NCBI GenBank assembly: GCA_035771175.1
Contig: CM069593.1
Span: 48,152,054-48,216,053 of the forward strand
Direction: 5' to 3'
Source: Paratinospora sagittata
Taxonomy: Eukaryota > Streptophyta > Magnoliopsida > Ranunculales > Menispermaceae
DNA length: 64,000 nucleotides
Of this stretch, positions 24,422 through 35,598 are shown in pieces (positions within the stretch are counted from its first letter, which is position 1; each line of letters starts with the position of its first letter). A program made the translations under genes and the position numbers. Under the pieces are notes generated by a model. That model did no database searches, was not told the DNA's origin, and saw only the letters and a program-made list of their open reading frames with translations.

Positions 24422-25589
24422 GAAGTGATTATTTCTATCATTCTTTAAACAATATATTTTTAAATACTATTTTTTAGAACTTTAATATATATATATATAT
24501 ATTAACGACTTAATTAGTGAATTTAGTGTTTTCATTTGGACATATTTTCGAAATTTTGAAATATAGTCCACTTTAACCCTATTTTTACATGTTATATAGG
24601 AATTAGGAAGTGGGAGATGGATATTTTATTTATTTATTTCTTTTTTTAGAATTTTAAGGAGAGAATCTTTAACAGTGTGTGACTTCTTGATAACTGAGGG
24701 CTTCTAGAACTCTTTTTGGGCAAGCATGATATATATATATATTTATTTATTTATTTATTTATAGGTGTGGTGATGGACCCTTTTCTTAAAAGAAAGTTAT
24801 TTGATCTTCAAACCATCAAAGAATTATATAAATATATATGAAAGAAAAGTACTGCCTTTATATATATATATGTATATGTGTGTGTATTTTTATGCATAGA
24901 AGTTGAAGTGTTGCTTTGAATAACTTTGAGGTGTAAAGAAATATTAGATCTTATAGAGTAAGTGATGCTTTTATTTATTTAATTATTTATTTTTAGCAAA
25001 GAAATGCAAAGCTATCATACATCAATTAATTCCAAAAAGAAGGGCTTTTTGTTTAATCAAATTAATCTTATGATCACTTGGAAAGGAATAAGTATATATA
25101 TATAAGAGAATAATATAATAGAAACCTTTCTTGAGAAGGATGCTTAATTATCACCAATACTCAATGTTCAAAACATGTTTGATTTATTGTTTCACTACTT
25201 TTTTTTTTTCTACCTTTCCTCTCCATCAAGCATTCTTCACAAAAGGTTATGAACATGTCATGCTCTTTTTGGTTACAACTATTTTCTCGCAGTTTCCACT
25301 AATATTATTTACTCTTTTTTATTATTTTATGTTATTTTATTTGAGAGATAGTAAGATTATAATACTTTGGTTCATATATCATTTTTTTTTCTTTTATTTG
25401 GAAGTGGGTATTTAATGAATTTAAGTTAATAGTGATATTATGTTATTTACCAAACTTACAAAAAATAATCTCAAAAAAATTTACAGCCCAACACCAACTT
25501 AAATCATATAATTAAGTCTTTTATATTAGAATTACTGTAATCACGTACATATATAAAGTATAAAATATTACCCAGTATTAGGTTGGATG

Positions 25590-25740
25590 AGCGGCGGAGT
25601 TGAGAGACATAAAGTTTTATTATAAAATAGATATTGAGTTCGAGTCTCTCTATTTATACAATGATGTCTTAAGATATTTGTGGTTGTGCCTCAAAAAACT
25701 AACAAGGGTGTGAGGTGTGCTCTCCAATACCCCTGACTTA
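25590..25740 (+). mobile_element. Possible SINE-like repeat
   Basis: TTGAGTTCGAGTCTCTC at 25636-25652 resembles a polymerase III B box, and GATGAGCGGCGGAGTTGAGA upstream could be a weak A box. The unit is followed by an AT-rich tail. There is no clear duplication of the target site. Confidence 0.3.
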
Positions 25741-26411
25741 AAAAATATATATATATAAAATATTTCCTTCATGTATATATATAATAACAAATACAATAAT
25801 GAAATTAAGCTCTTAATATGTACTTCTTGTTATGCCTTATATTAATGTTCTCTTGACTCCTCTTGCTAAATTTAAAAAAAATAATAATAATTTAGTAAAA
25901 CTGAAAAGCAAGTGGGCACAAGCACAAGCCAGAGTTTCCAAAACGAAAACAAAATTAAAATGGGGCTTCCTATATATATATATATGTTAATTCTCTCAAG
26001 AAATCATTTTATTTTATTTTTTGTAAAATTATTATATGGGTGGTTACAAATTATTTTAAAAAATAAAATTTTATATCTATATGCTAAGTATAAATGTATA
26101 GGAGACATGACTCATGGAAAGCCAAAAGTAAATGCTCCAATATTAAAAAGTGAATGGGCCCACCTGATGAAGTTGAGGTTACCTTTTGTGTGTACAAAGG
26201 AGATATACCTAACGTGAGTCATGTAACCTTCGTGGCCCAGTGCTTAATGTTGAGTTTACTCTTCACTATTTTTGTGAGGTAAGCTCCAAATATTCCATGT
26301 GTCACTTTTTTATATCTCAACACTATCATGGCCGGCTCTACATATGTATATATATATTTATATGCATCAATGATGCCCTTATGAAATTATTGTCTTTTTT
26401 AATTTATTGAC

Positions 26412-26413
<2 letters not shown>

Positions 26414-26452
<39 letters not shown>
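26414..26452. repeat. (AT)n microsatellite
   Basis: About 19 uninterrupted AT units in the intergenic region. Confidence 0.95.
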
Positions 26453-26456
<4 letters not shown>

Positions 26457-26711
26457 ATGCTATAGACAAATTTTTAAGTATTTTTGTTTTATACGTACTG
26501 CTGATACATAATTTATATATTCAATAATTTCAACTCAACTAAGCTTTTTTCAACTACAGATCAAATACAAGAAGTCGAGTATTTTTGTTTTATACATACT
26601 GCCAATACATAATTTATATATTCAACTTAATTAAGTTTTTTTCAACTACAGATTTAGATGCAAGAATCGACTTCTTTTACTTTTACTTTGTTCATATCAG
26701 ATTGTGAAATA

Positions 26712-26940
26712 AACTTATATGGGGTTTGAGGTTCGAATCCGGAGAGACCCTATACTATTCATGATAAATAGTATGGACAAATGATCCTGGAGGTGCGTCC
26801 CTATACCACTGTTGGTGTGTGACGATATAAGACGATATTATGTGGTGCTATGCCTGGAGTATGCCCTGCGGGGTACTCATCACCCTGGGTAAGGGACACT
26901 GTGTGCAACTCAAGTATGACAAAAATGTCTTATGTACAAG
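26712..26940 (+). repeat. Dispersed repeat, copy of the unit at 48.3-48.7 kb
   Basis: GGTTTGAGGTTCGAATCC, CTATACTATTCATGATAAATAGTATG, ACAAATGATCCTGGAG, GAGTATGCCCTGCGGGGTAC, TCATCACCCTGGGTAAGG and TGACAAAAATGTCTTATGTA follow each other in the same order as in the right arm of the inverted repeat at 48501-48733. A B-box-like GGTTCGAATCC near the 5' end hints at a SINE-like origin, but no A box was seen. Confidence 0.7.
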
Positions 26941-26994
26941 TTATCTTCATCCATTTTATTTATTATTTTATCTATAGTTTAAGGCTAGTCTTGT

Positions 26995-27175
26995 CATTTA
27001 TCGAATATGTTAATTTTTAGTTATATTTTTTAGTGTTTTATGACATATTCATCTTAATATAATACGAATTTTCATCATAACTGATTTGTTCACATGTTAT
27101 TTTTGTATTACCCAACATTTTGTTCATTATAATTAATACTAATTCATATAATAATGTAAAACTTTTCTTGAAAGG
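26995..27175 (-). pseudogene. RTE-like LINE relic
   Basis: On the minus strand the piece NKMLGNTKITCEQISYDENS and following sequence aligns by eye with the plus-strand LINE relic at 44550-44640 ([20 protein letters not shown]). It is a short, AT-decayed 3' portion of the reverse-transcriptase frame. Confidence 0.6.
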
Positions 27176-27859
27176 TATAATGCACATAATTAAATCTTTT
27201 GTTATATTATATATTAATACATATTTAATTGTGAAAAAAAAAATCTTAAAAAGAACAATTATGAAAAGCACTAACTTGCACAAGATAGATTGTGCACATT
27301 AATTCTTACATAAAATAAACCACCATCCTCATATTACTTGAAATAGTGGACATGCATGTGAAACAAATGTATAGATGTAAATGTATTAGAAAATGAATGT
27401 ATAAATTTATAAGTCTATTGCAACTTGCAATATATATATTTTTTTAATTGGAGCATGTGATTTCACAGGAGTAAACTTATGGATATGTATTAATTTCCAA
27501 CCAATACTAACAATACACATGATATATTCTATATTGTATTAATTTGATTACAGTAGTTTTGAAATTCCTAAAATGATAACCAATAAATAATTTTATTGCT
27601 TTCTCATATAATGAAAACAGGTTGGGTTATTTCAGTAATTCAGGACATGTTGTCTGACCTGTTCTGGTAATTTCACTAACTGGAATTTAAATTTCTTCGA
27701 AATAATGTTAACGTTGAAGAGGAGAAAACGCGCGAAAAGTTACACCGCGCGCGAATAATTACATACACGAACGAAAAGTTACACACACAAGACAAGACGA
27801 GAGAGACAGAGCCGAAACGCCAACAGCATTGAAAGCGAAAGCGTGCGATACTCAAAAGA

Positions 27860-29573
27860 GAAAAACGAACGAACGAACGAACGAAAAAATTCCTAATTTT
27901 CTCTTTATCTTGTTTTAATCGTTATTTTGGTGTGTTCATTCAGTTTCTCATCTCAAAATCTCACCGTAAAGTGAAAAAAAGAGAAAGAAAGATGTTGATG
28001 TTGCAATCGAAAACGAAGGATTTGTTCTTGTTCTCTGAAAGAATCTCTCTTTCGCTTTTCTCTTCAGGATTTAATGAAAAAGCAGAGAAAGAGTGAGAGA
28101 GATGAGGATCAAAAGGCGAGACACTGGTTGGTTGTCGGTTTGTGATCTTAAAAGGCCGTGAGGTCCAGCTGGATTTCTGTATTTTTTTGTTTTAAATTTT
28201 TTTGGACGATTGCCTGTGTTCTTGAATCAGTGTGTTCGAAAATGTCTCGATATGTGATGGAATCAGATGAACTGACTCTTGAAAACCCCACGCGTAAGTG
28301 AACCACTGTGGTTTGACAGTGATTGAACTGAAACTGTCGATAGATTATTTGTTGTTTATGATCCAAAAATTAGAGCTAGTTAAGGTTCCTTTTGATCAAT
28401 ATCTTGGAGGTTTATTGAAAGCAGCAGAATTGAAGGATTTCTGTAAAGTGATCAGTAGAAAATATGATGTTTCGATGGATTTGATGAGTGGAAGTTGTTT
28501 CGATTGAGAAGTTTCTTTCGTGGACGCGAGGGAGAGTTTTTGAATTTGATCTGTGATGTTGGAGCTTGCAGAAGCGATTATCAAAGATTGATTATATATT
28601 GTTTATTTTTCAAACTTGCTATATTTCTTTCTGCGTCGATCTGATGCTTCTCGTGAACTTCCATGATGGAGCTGCTATGGCTCGTTAGCAAATTAGTGGA
28701 TTGCATTCGCTTAATCCGTCTGTGATTTAAGCTGTAATTTCACTCGATTTCGTGCTGCTTTCGATGAATATCGGTTCCATGTTCTTGTCCTCTCGGAGCA
28801 GAAAACCATTTGGTAAGCTTCCGATTTCTTCAAGTACTGGAATCCATCATTTCACCTTAGATGAAAAGATTCTGCTTTTAATTTGTGATTTGGATGTAAT
28901 TTTTTTTATCTAAAAATCAGAAAAACAAAAAAACGTGGTTGATTAATTGTATTTTACAACAGTTTTCAAGAATTTTATTAAAAAATTAATCTGTTCTCAG
29001 AAACGAGAAAACTTCCTGTTTTGAATTTTTGTTTTCAAATTTCGATTATTCATGTTTTTCAATGAATGAACCAGCTAGTAAAATTCTCGAAAATTATTTC
29101 CAAATACTACTAAGCAAATGCGTTTTCTTTGTATTCAAATTTTCGAATACAGGAAACCGTATATAATGACCTAAAAGTACAATATTCTTTACTTCTCGTA
29201 GGGCGATAAATCGAACCTGCAAAACAGACTTGATACGCAATTCCATTCACTTTATCTCGTGAGTCCTGTTCCGTTCAGTCTTTCCTGGCTATTCTCGCCA
29301 GGCTCTGCTCTAGTTTCAGTACTACGTATTAAATGCAAGGTTCTCGGTGTTTTACTTTTATTTATCTAATCTTTGCTCTCTGTTTTCCATTGTCGTTGCA
29401 GCAATTCCTTGTCCATGAGCAGCTAGCAATCTCTGTTCTGTTCTTCTAATGAAAAAACTGGCGTCTTCTGGAATATATATAGTAACCATGATGTTTGGAA
29501 GAAGCTTTAGTTCTTAACCTGCTGAATGGTGTTTCTGAGAAAACCCTGTTCTTTCAAGCTATTTTAAGTTTGA
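27860..29573 (+). promoter_or_regulatory. 5' leader with an intron upstream of the LRR pseudokinase
   Basis: A (GAAC)n run at about 27866-27886 and a purine/pyrimidine-rich stretch at 27890-28100 look like a plant leader. A good donor (TTTG|GTAAGC, intron starting 28813) and acceptor (TTGCAG, ending 29401) suggest an intron of about 590 bp in the leader. There is no start codon in the family frame here. Transcript ends are not known. Confidence 0.4.
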
Positions 29574-32500
29574 ATGGTAACCATGGCTGAAGGAAAAATG
29601 GTTCCTTTAACCCTTTTTGTTATCTTCCTTGTTTTTCTATCAATTCCATGCTCAGAACAGTTGCAATCCTCTCATACCCAGACCCTTTTGAGAATACAAG
29701 AGTTATTGAACTTTCCGGGCGTTTTGAGCAGCTGGAATAGCTCAACAGATTGCTGCAATTTAGAGCCCAGAACTTCACTTAGTATTGTGTGCTACGAGGA
29801 CAAGATAACCCAATTGCATATTATTGGGAACAAGGTGACTCCATTGCCGAGAAATTTCTCTATTGATTCGTTCATCACCACGCTTGTTCGGCTCCCAAGC
29901 TTGAAAGTCATCTCCCTTGTTTCTCTCGGTTTGTGGGGCTCCTTACCCGGTAAAATTTCTCGCTTATCTTCGCTAGAAATACTTAACATTAGTTCAAATT
30001 TCTTTTCTGGTGTCATTCCTAAGGAAATTTCGTATCTGAGAAGCCTTCAGACGCTTATACTTGATAACAACATGTTCACTGGTAGTGTTCCTGATTGGAT
30101 GAGTGAGCTTACTTTATTATCTGTTTTGAGTTTGAGGAACAATTCCTTAAGAGGGTCTCTCCCGGATTCTTTGGGAACTTTGGAAACTCTAAGAGTTCTT
30201 GCACTTTCAAGGAATAGGTTGTCTGGAGAAGTGCCCGATTTTAGCAGCTTGACGAATCTTCAAGTGTTTGATTTGGAAGATAATAATTTTGGGCCTCAGT
30301 TTCCGATTTTGGCGGGCAAGTTGGTCACTCTTGTATTAAGCAATAACAAGTTTAGTTCTGCCATTTCTGGGGAAATAAATTCTAATTATCAGCTTGAGAA
30401 GTTGGATATTTCTTTCAATAGATTTGTGGGGCCGTTTCCAACATCGTTGTTATCTCTGCCTTCAATTACTTATCTGAGTATTTCAGGAAACAGATTCACT
30501 GGCTTGCTTTCCAAGAACATGTCATGCAATGAGGAACTTAGCTTTGTGGATTTATCTTCAAATCTTTTGACTGGCTATTTGCCCAGTTGTTTAGTTTCAG
30601 ATTATAAGAACAGGGTTGTTCGTTATGCCCAAAATTGTTTGGCAACTGGGGATCAAAATCAGCATCCATATTTTTTTTGCCGCAATGAGGCCTTGGCTGT
30701 GGGGATCGTACCTCGTAAACAAAAGAAGCATAGAAGAGCTGCTAAAGCTGTTCGTGCATTGCTAATAACTGTGGGCATTGTGATGGGAGTGGTCCTTGTT
30801 GGTCTGATTTTCTTTCTTTTTAGAAGACTAAATGATAGAAAGATGATGAAGAGACCTCAGACAAGATTGATAAGAGAGCATGTGTCGACTGGGTACACCT
30901 CCAAGCTGCTTTCAGATGCAAGTAAGTTCATCTTTTGCTTTCTCCTCTTCTGTAATTTTTAACGTTTGGAAAAATGCGGAAAAATAAATTCTGCATTAGT
31001 TAAATGCAGACCATAGTTTTTCCAGCATTTGCATTAATGCCGTGTGCATATCTAGAATCTTAGTGCTTTATTTTTATTTAATCTATTTTTGTTATTTTTT
31101 TAATCCATGCCTGTTGTGCCATTGGTGGGTGCCAACTAATTTTTAGTTGATGATATGGCCTGAACTTGCTGGCTGGTTTGATTGGTTATGTTTTTATCCT
31201 TTTATAATGCACCTAAATGAGAAAAGTGAATAATGGTTTCTCAAATGTCTGATCTAGATGCTAGAAAGTTTAAATCAGTATGATTAGCCGTTTTCAGTCG
31301 ATGTGACCATAAATTATTATTCAGATTCTAAATACAAATTCTAAAAATTTTCCCATTGCTTGAAGGGCATATATCTCCAACAATGAGATTAGGAGCACTT
31401 GGACTTCCAGTTTATCGGTCCTTCGCTTTGGAGGAGCTTGAAGATGCTACAAATAACTTCAATACATCAAGTTTCCTAGGTGAAGGCTGTCACGGTCAGG
31501 TATGCTTACATTACTAATTATTGCCTGGTTTCAAATTCTTTCAAATGAATTGGTAGTTGTTACCATGTCAGTGGTTTTCTCCTTGTTGCACGTCTTACTG
31601 GAATTCAGCAATGCGATTGGTGATTAGAATCTGTGTACTATTGTACGTAAAAGAAACAAAAAATTTGTAACGTAAAAGAAAGATAATATATTTGTACCGG
31701 GAAAGACTCTGCATACACTTCAAAAAGACATAAATATGACATTATATCAAATTAAAGAAGAATATAAACCCCTTTCAGCTATGTAGAATGAGTGCATTCA
31801 GATTTTAAAATAATGAATCCAAAATCAAATATTAGTTACTGCATTTTCCTAAATAGCCAAGTCAATATAAAGGATTTTCTTTTTCATCATCTATTATATC
31901 ACTGAACTGACAACTTGATTGTATTAGTATTTCATGCTGCTCTTACCTCAATTCTATGCCATTTACGTTCTATTGAGTATTTACTTGTCATTCTGGTGTA
32001 TCAGGTACAGAGTCTTCTTTGCATAATTTCTTGAAACATTGTATTTTTTCTTGGAATATGAGAATGAATATGCTTCTTTCATCTCAGATGTATAGAGGTA
32101 CGCTGCGTGATGGTTCCCTTGTTGCCATTAGATGCTTGAAATTGAAACAGAGGCACAGCACTCAGAACTTCACACACCATATTGAGCTGATTTCGAAACT
32201 CAGACACCTTCATTTGGTCAGTGCTCTTGGACACTGCTTTGAGTGTTACCTGGATGATTCAAGCGTCAGTAGAATATTTCTTGTTTTTGAATACGTACCA
32301 AATGGGACACTAAGAGGCTGCATCTCTGGTAAAATGATCTTCCATATCATATACTATTGGATTTATGTATTTTTTATTAATCCCTTGTTATCTTTTTTAG
32401 TATTTATATATTAAACTAGATGAAAATAGCCTCTAAGAGCTACAATTGGTGTTTCAACCCATTTCAAGTTGCTCAACATTTACTTATACATATGTGACAT

Positions 32501-35500
32501 TTTTACATATTTCTTATGAATCTAAAACTTTTAGTCATAATTCTAGCAAGTTAAAAAAATATGTGCATATGTCATCAGGAAGGATTTTGTGAAATGATTA
32601 AGGGAAGATTTATTGGAAAATATTTTGTGATTTGCTCATGTACTGATCCATTGTAATATTAGCATTTAACAGCAATTGGTTATTTACAATGAGCCCTGCA
32701 TGGTATATACTAGCCTGAGCTTTCCAAATTATATTAACCTGACCTAGGGCTATTAAGCCTGTTATGGAGCAGGCCCAATCCACCAGTTGGTTTTTATGCC
32801 ATTTATTATTGTGCCCAAAATGCCCCATCTAGCACAACAACAGCACTGGCTGTTTGCCACTAGAAAGGGCCGTCCTGAAAAGAAAAAAATACTGCTCCAC
32901 TTAGTTTCTATTCCAAAACTTTTCCAATGATATATTGATATTAAGCTGTCCTCACACCACAATTACTGCATAGTCAAGAATAGTTTCCTTCCTGTTCATT
33001 TTTGTTTGGGTATTGCAATTCACAGTTTCCCTAAGGCGGTTTTTTCTCTTTTATTTTTCCACCTTTGATGGTGGGAGCTCAGACGTACCTGCAGCACAGG
33101 CATTGACATGGACACAGAGGATTGCTGCAGCTATTGGAGTGGCAAAGGGCATCCAGTTCCTGCAAACTGGAATCGTGCCTGGTGTATATTCAAACAACCT
33201 TAAAATAACTGATGTTTTATTGGATCTTAACCTTGTAGCGAAAATCAAGAGCTATAACCTTCCTTTATTAGCAGAAAATATGGGAAAGGTACGCACAAGA
33301 GCTCTATTCTGGATAGCCTGTAGCTTAAAGGAAAATATTTTAGCTGAATGTTTGGTGATTTTTCAGGTTTGTACTGGAGTTTCATCTTCTGGATCGAGAG
33401 AACTTGGTTTGTACGGAAGGTTTGTGACTGAAATCTATACACACTTGGAGCTTGATAGACTTAGTTTGATTGAAGGACCTGCAATTTGTGAAAAAAATGA
33501 AAGTACCTCTTGGTTACAGGATAAATCTGTTAGTAATGACCTATAAAAAATAATGGAAGAAGGAAAGAAAGAAAACCAAAAATAAAAAGACACAAAGAAA
33601 AGGAAGTCTGTTAGTAATGAATGAGTAGTTTGTGTTTGAAATGCTAATATATTCCTTCACTTGTGACATTCTTTCTCTTGCCTTTTGAAACTGAAGTATG
33701 AAAAGTTCTATTATTTTAAGTTGGGCTTTCTCAGTAATGATCTAGATTTTGAACTAATTCTTTTTAGTTCTTTGCTCAGCAGGACAGAGGACAAGGATAA
33801 GATTGATGTATATGACTTTGGAGTAATCTTACTCGAACTCATTGTTGGAAGGCCTATAATGTCCACAAACGAAGTGGATATTGTAAAAGATCAAGTAAGA
33901 ATCTATATCTACTTTCGCATCACTACATTAATTAGTCTCTTCTCCTCTTGAAAATTGTAGATACCCCTACTGTTATCCATAACCCACACCCACAGCCATA
34001 GGGATCACGGATTAACAAGTATCTTGTACGCATATTATAACCCAGAACCAATGCTTCCCGGGTAACAACTGACATAATCATTTAGCAAGCAAATCAAAGT
34101 TAGCTTACTGAACAATTTGAGAGAATAAATGCCCTTTAAGAAAAGACTAGTGGCATTGGGATTTATTTTCATTTCACGATGCAAAAAAGAATATATTAAA
34201 GAAGAGAGGACAAATTACAAGGGTCTAGAGTATGTACATCATGCAAATGATGTCTAAGAACAAGAGGGTGACTAAAAACAAGGAGAATGATCTGACAGTA
34301 AAAAATTGCTAATCAGCCAGCCTGCCTGATCTGGTAGATGTGAAGGGAGAGAAGCAAAGACCAATCTGGGCATGAGAATACCTGATTCTCCTCGTCTGAT
34401 GAGAGCCTTGAGAATTTTTATATATAAGAGGATTAAAGAGCCTTTAACTGGAGCAGCATGTTCAGCTTCAATCACTGAATTTGCTGCATAATGGCCAGCA
34501 AATACAATGACAGCATAGTCTTGGATGATGACAGCAGAACCAGAATTTAAATTGGAGGAGAACCTTGATTGTTGTTGAATCTTCAAATTGAAGTGTAGAT
34601 ACCAGCATTAAGCCTAAAATGCATCTGCATACATCATTGCAAGGAACAAACATCCAAGCTCTCTCTTAGTATTGGAGTTTTTGTTTTTTTATTTTTTTAT
34701 TTTCACCCATCAGGGTAATGGCTCAGTGGTCGGGGGAGAAGGGGAAGCAAATTCCTATCCGGATGGTTGCAACTTTGAATCCCCCTAGCGCATCCATTCT
34801 GGGATTTATTCCCGAGTGGCGTGGTGGGTCCTCTTGCCTTGGGTTTCCCGGCTCGTGGCCTTGTGGGTGGGTGGGTGGGTGGGTGGCGACCCTGTGGATT
34901 AGTTGGAATACTGGATACCACGGTTATCAAAAAAGAAGAAAGTACTGGAGTTTATCCTAGAGTATGGTCCCTCGAGAGAGAAGCCACTCTAGTTAGAGAT
35001 TGTGCAATCAGTGTCCAGCAAAACTTACAGTTGACTCACAGCAATGACGCCGACTGCACCATTCAAACACTGAGAATGCCTTCGTCCTTTTGTGTTTTTA
35101 CAGTGGAGGCATAAGAAGGGCATCTATTTCTTCTAAGACACATGAAAGGGTGCTGAATTTTTCTGAGGCACAATCATTCTGAAAGAAATTATGAATGTCA
35201 AATGGCTTCTGCATTGTCAGCTAATCTGCAGACTGATGCTGCTTAATTTCTTCAAACACATGCAAATGCACTAGCACAGCATGCATGCTTCATGAACTTC
35301 TTGTGGGTGCTCATTGTTCATTGTTCTCATGCAGTTGCAAGTAGGTATGGGAGATGATACTGCACAAAGGAGCATCATTGATCCAGTAATCAGCGAAGAA
35401 TGCTCAGATGAATCCCTGAAGACGGTGATAAACATATGCAGCAGAACTCTGTCAAAGGAGCCAGCAGATAGACCTTCTATTGATGATGTGCTATGGAACT

Positions 35501-35598
35501 TGCAATTCGCATCTCAGGTGCAGGATGGATCTGAAAGCAGGAAAGGGTCACCGCTTTCGCCTTCCCAGTCCACAACCTTGCAGCTCACCCACCACTAG
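29574..35598 (+). CDS. Inactive LRR receptor-like protein kinase, At3g03770 type
   Basis: Seven coding exons: 29574-30921, 31366-31499, 32088-32328, 33083-33288, 33367-33419, 33783-33894 and 35335-35598 (TAG); 2,358 nt, 785 residues. The start is ATG 29574 or, in better context (ACCATGG), ATG 29583. In order: signal peptide (hydrophobic, to about residue 29); a cysteine-containing N-terminal cap (DCCNLEP); LRRs with LxxLxLxxNxLxGxLP spacing, about residues 100-345; a membrane segment at about 395-417 (LLITVGIVMGVVLVGLIFFL); and a kinase-like domain from FALEELEDATNNF. Catalysis looks lost: the VAIK lysine is Arg509 (LVAIRCLK), the HRD loop reads GIVPGVYSNNLKITDVLLD, and the DFG site reads KIKSYNLP. 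The downstream VYDFGVILLELIVGRP is the subdomain IX motif, not the DFG. The family is plasma-membrane and likely scaffolds signalling; the ligand is unknown here. Exons 4-5 borders were chosen on phase. Confidence 0.9.
34668..34953 (+). mobile_element. SINE-like insertion in the last intron of the LRR gene
   Basis: TAATGGCTCAGTGGTCGG (from 34715) is a good polymerase III A box, and GATGGTTGCAACTTTGAATCC (about 34762-34782, interrupted) a box B-like segment. The unit continues through a (GTGG)n run to GTTATCAAAAAAGAAG. AGTATTGGAGTTT (34668-34680) and AGTACTGGAGTTT (34941-34953) may be the target duplication, one mismatch in 13. Confidence 0.55.

Larger units (their letters stand above)
20424..27760. 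other. AT-rich intergenic region between PCO and the LRR pseudokinase
   Basis: No supported gene in 7.3 kb. All open frames are short, AT-driven and unlike known proteins. The identifiable contents (a tandem duplication, a MITE-like hairpin, a dispersed repeat, a LINE relic and microsatellites) are listed separately. TATA-rich runs, such as 24488-24503 and 25093-25104, are simple repeats. Confidence 0.7.
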
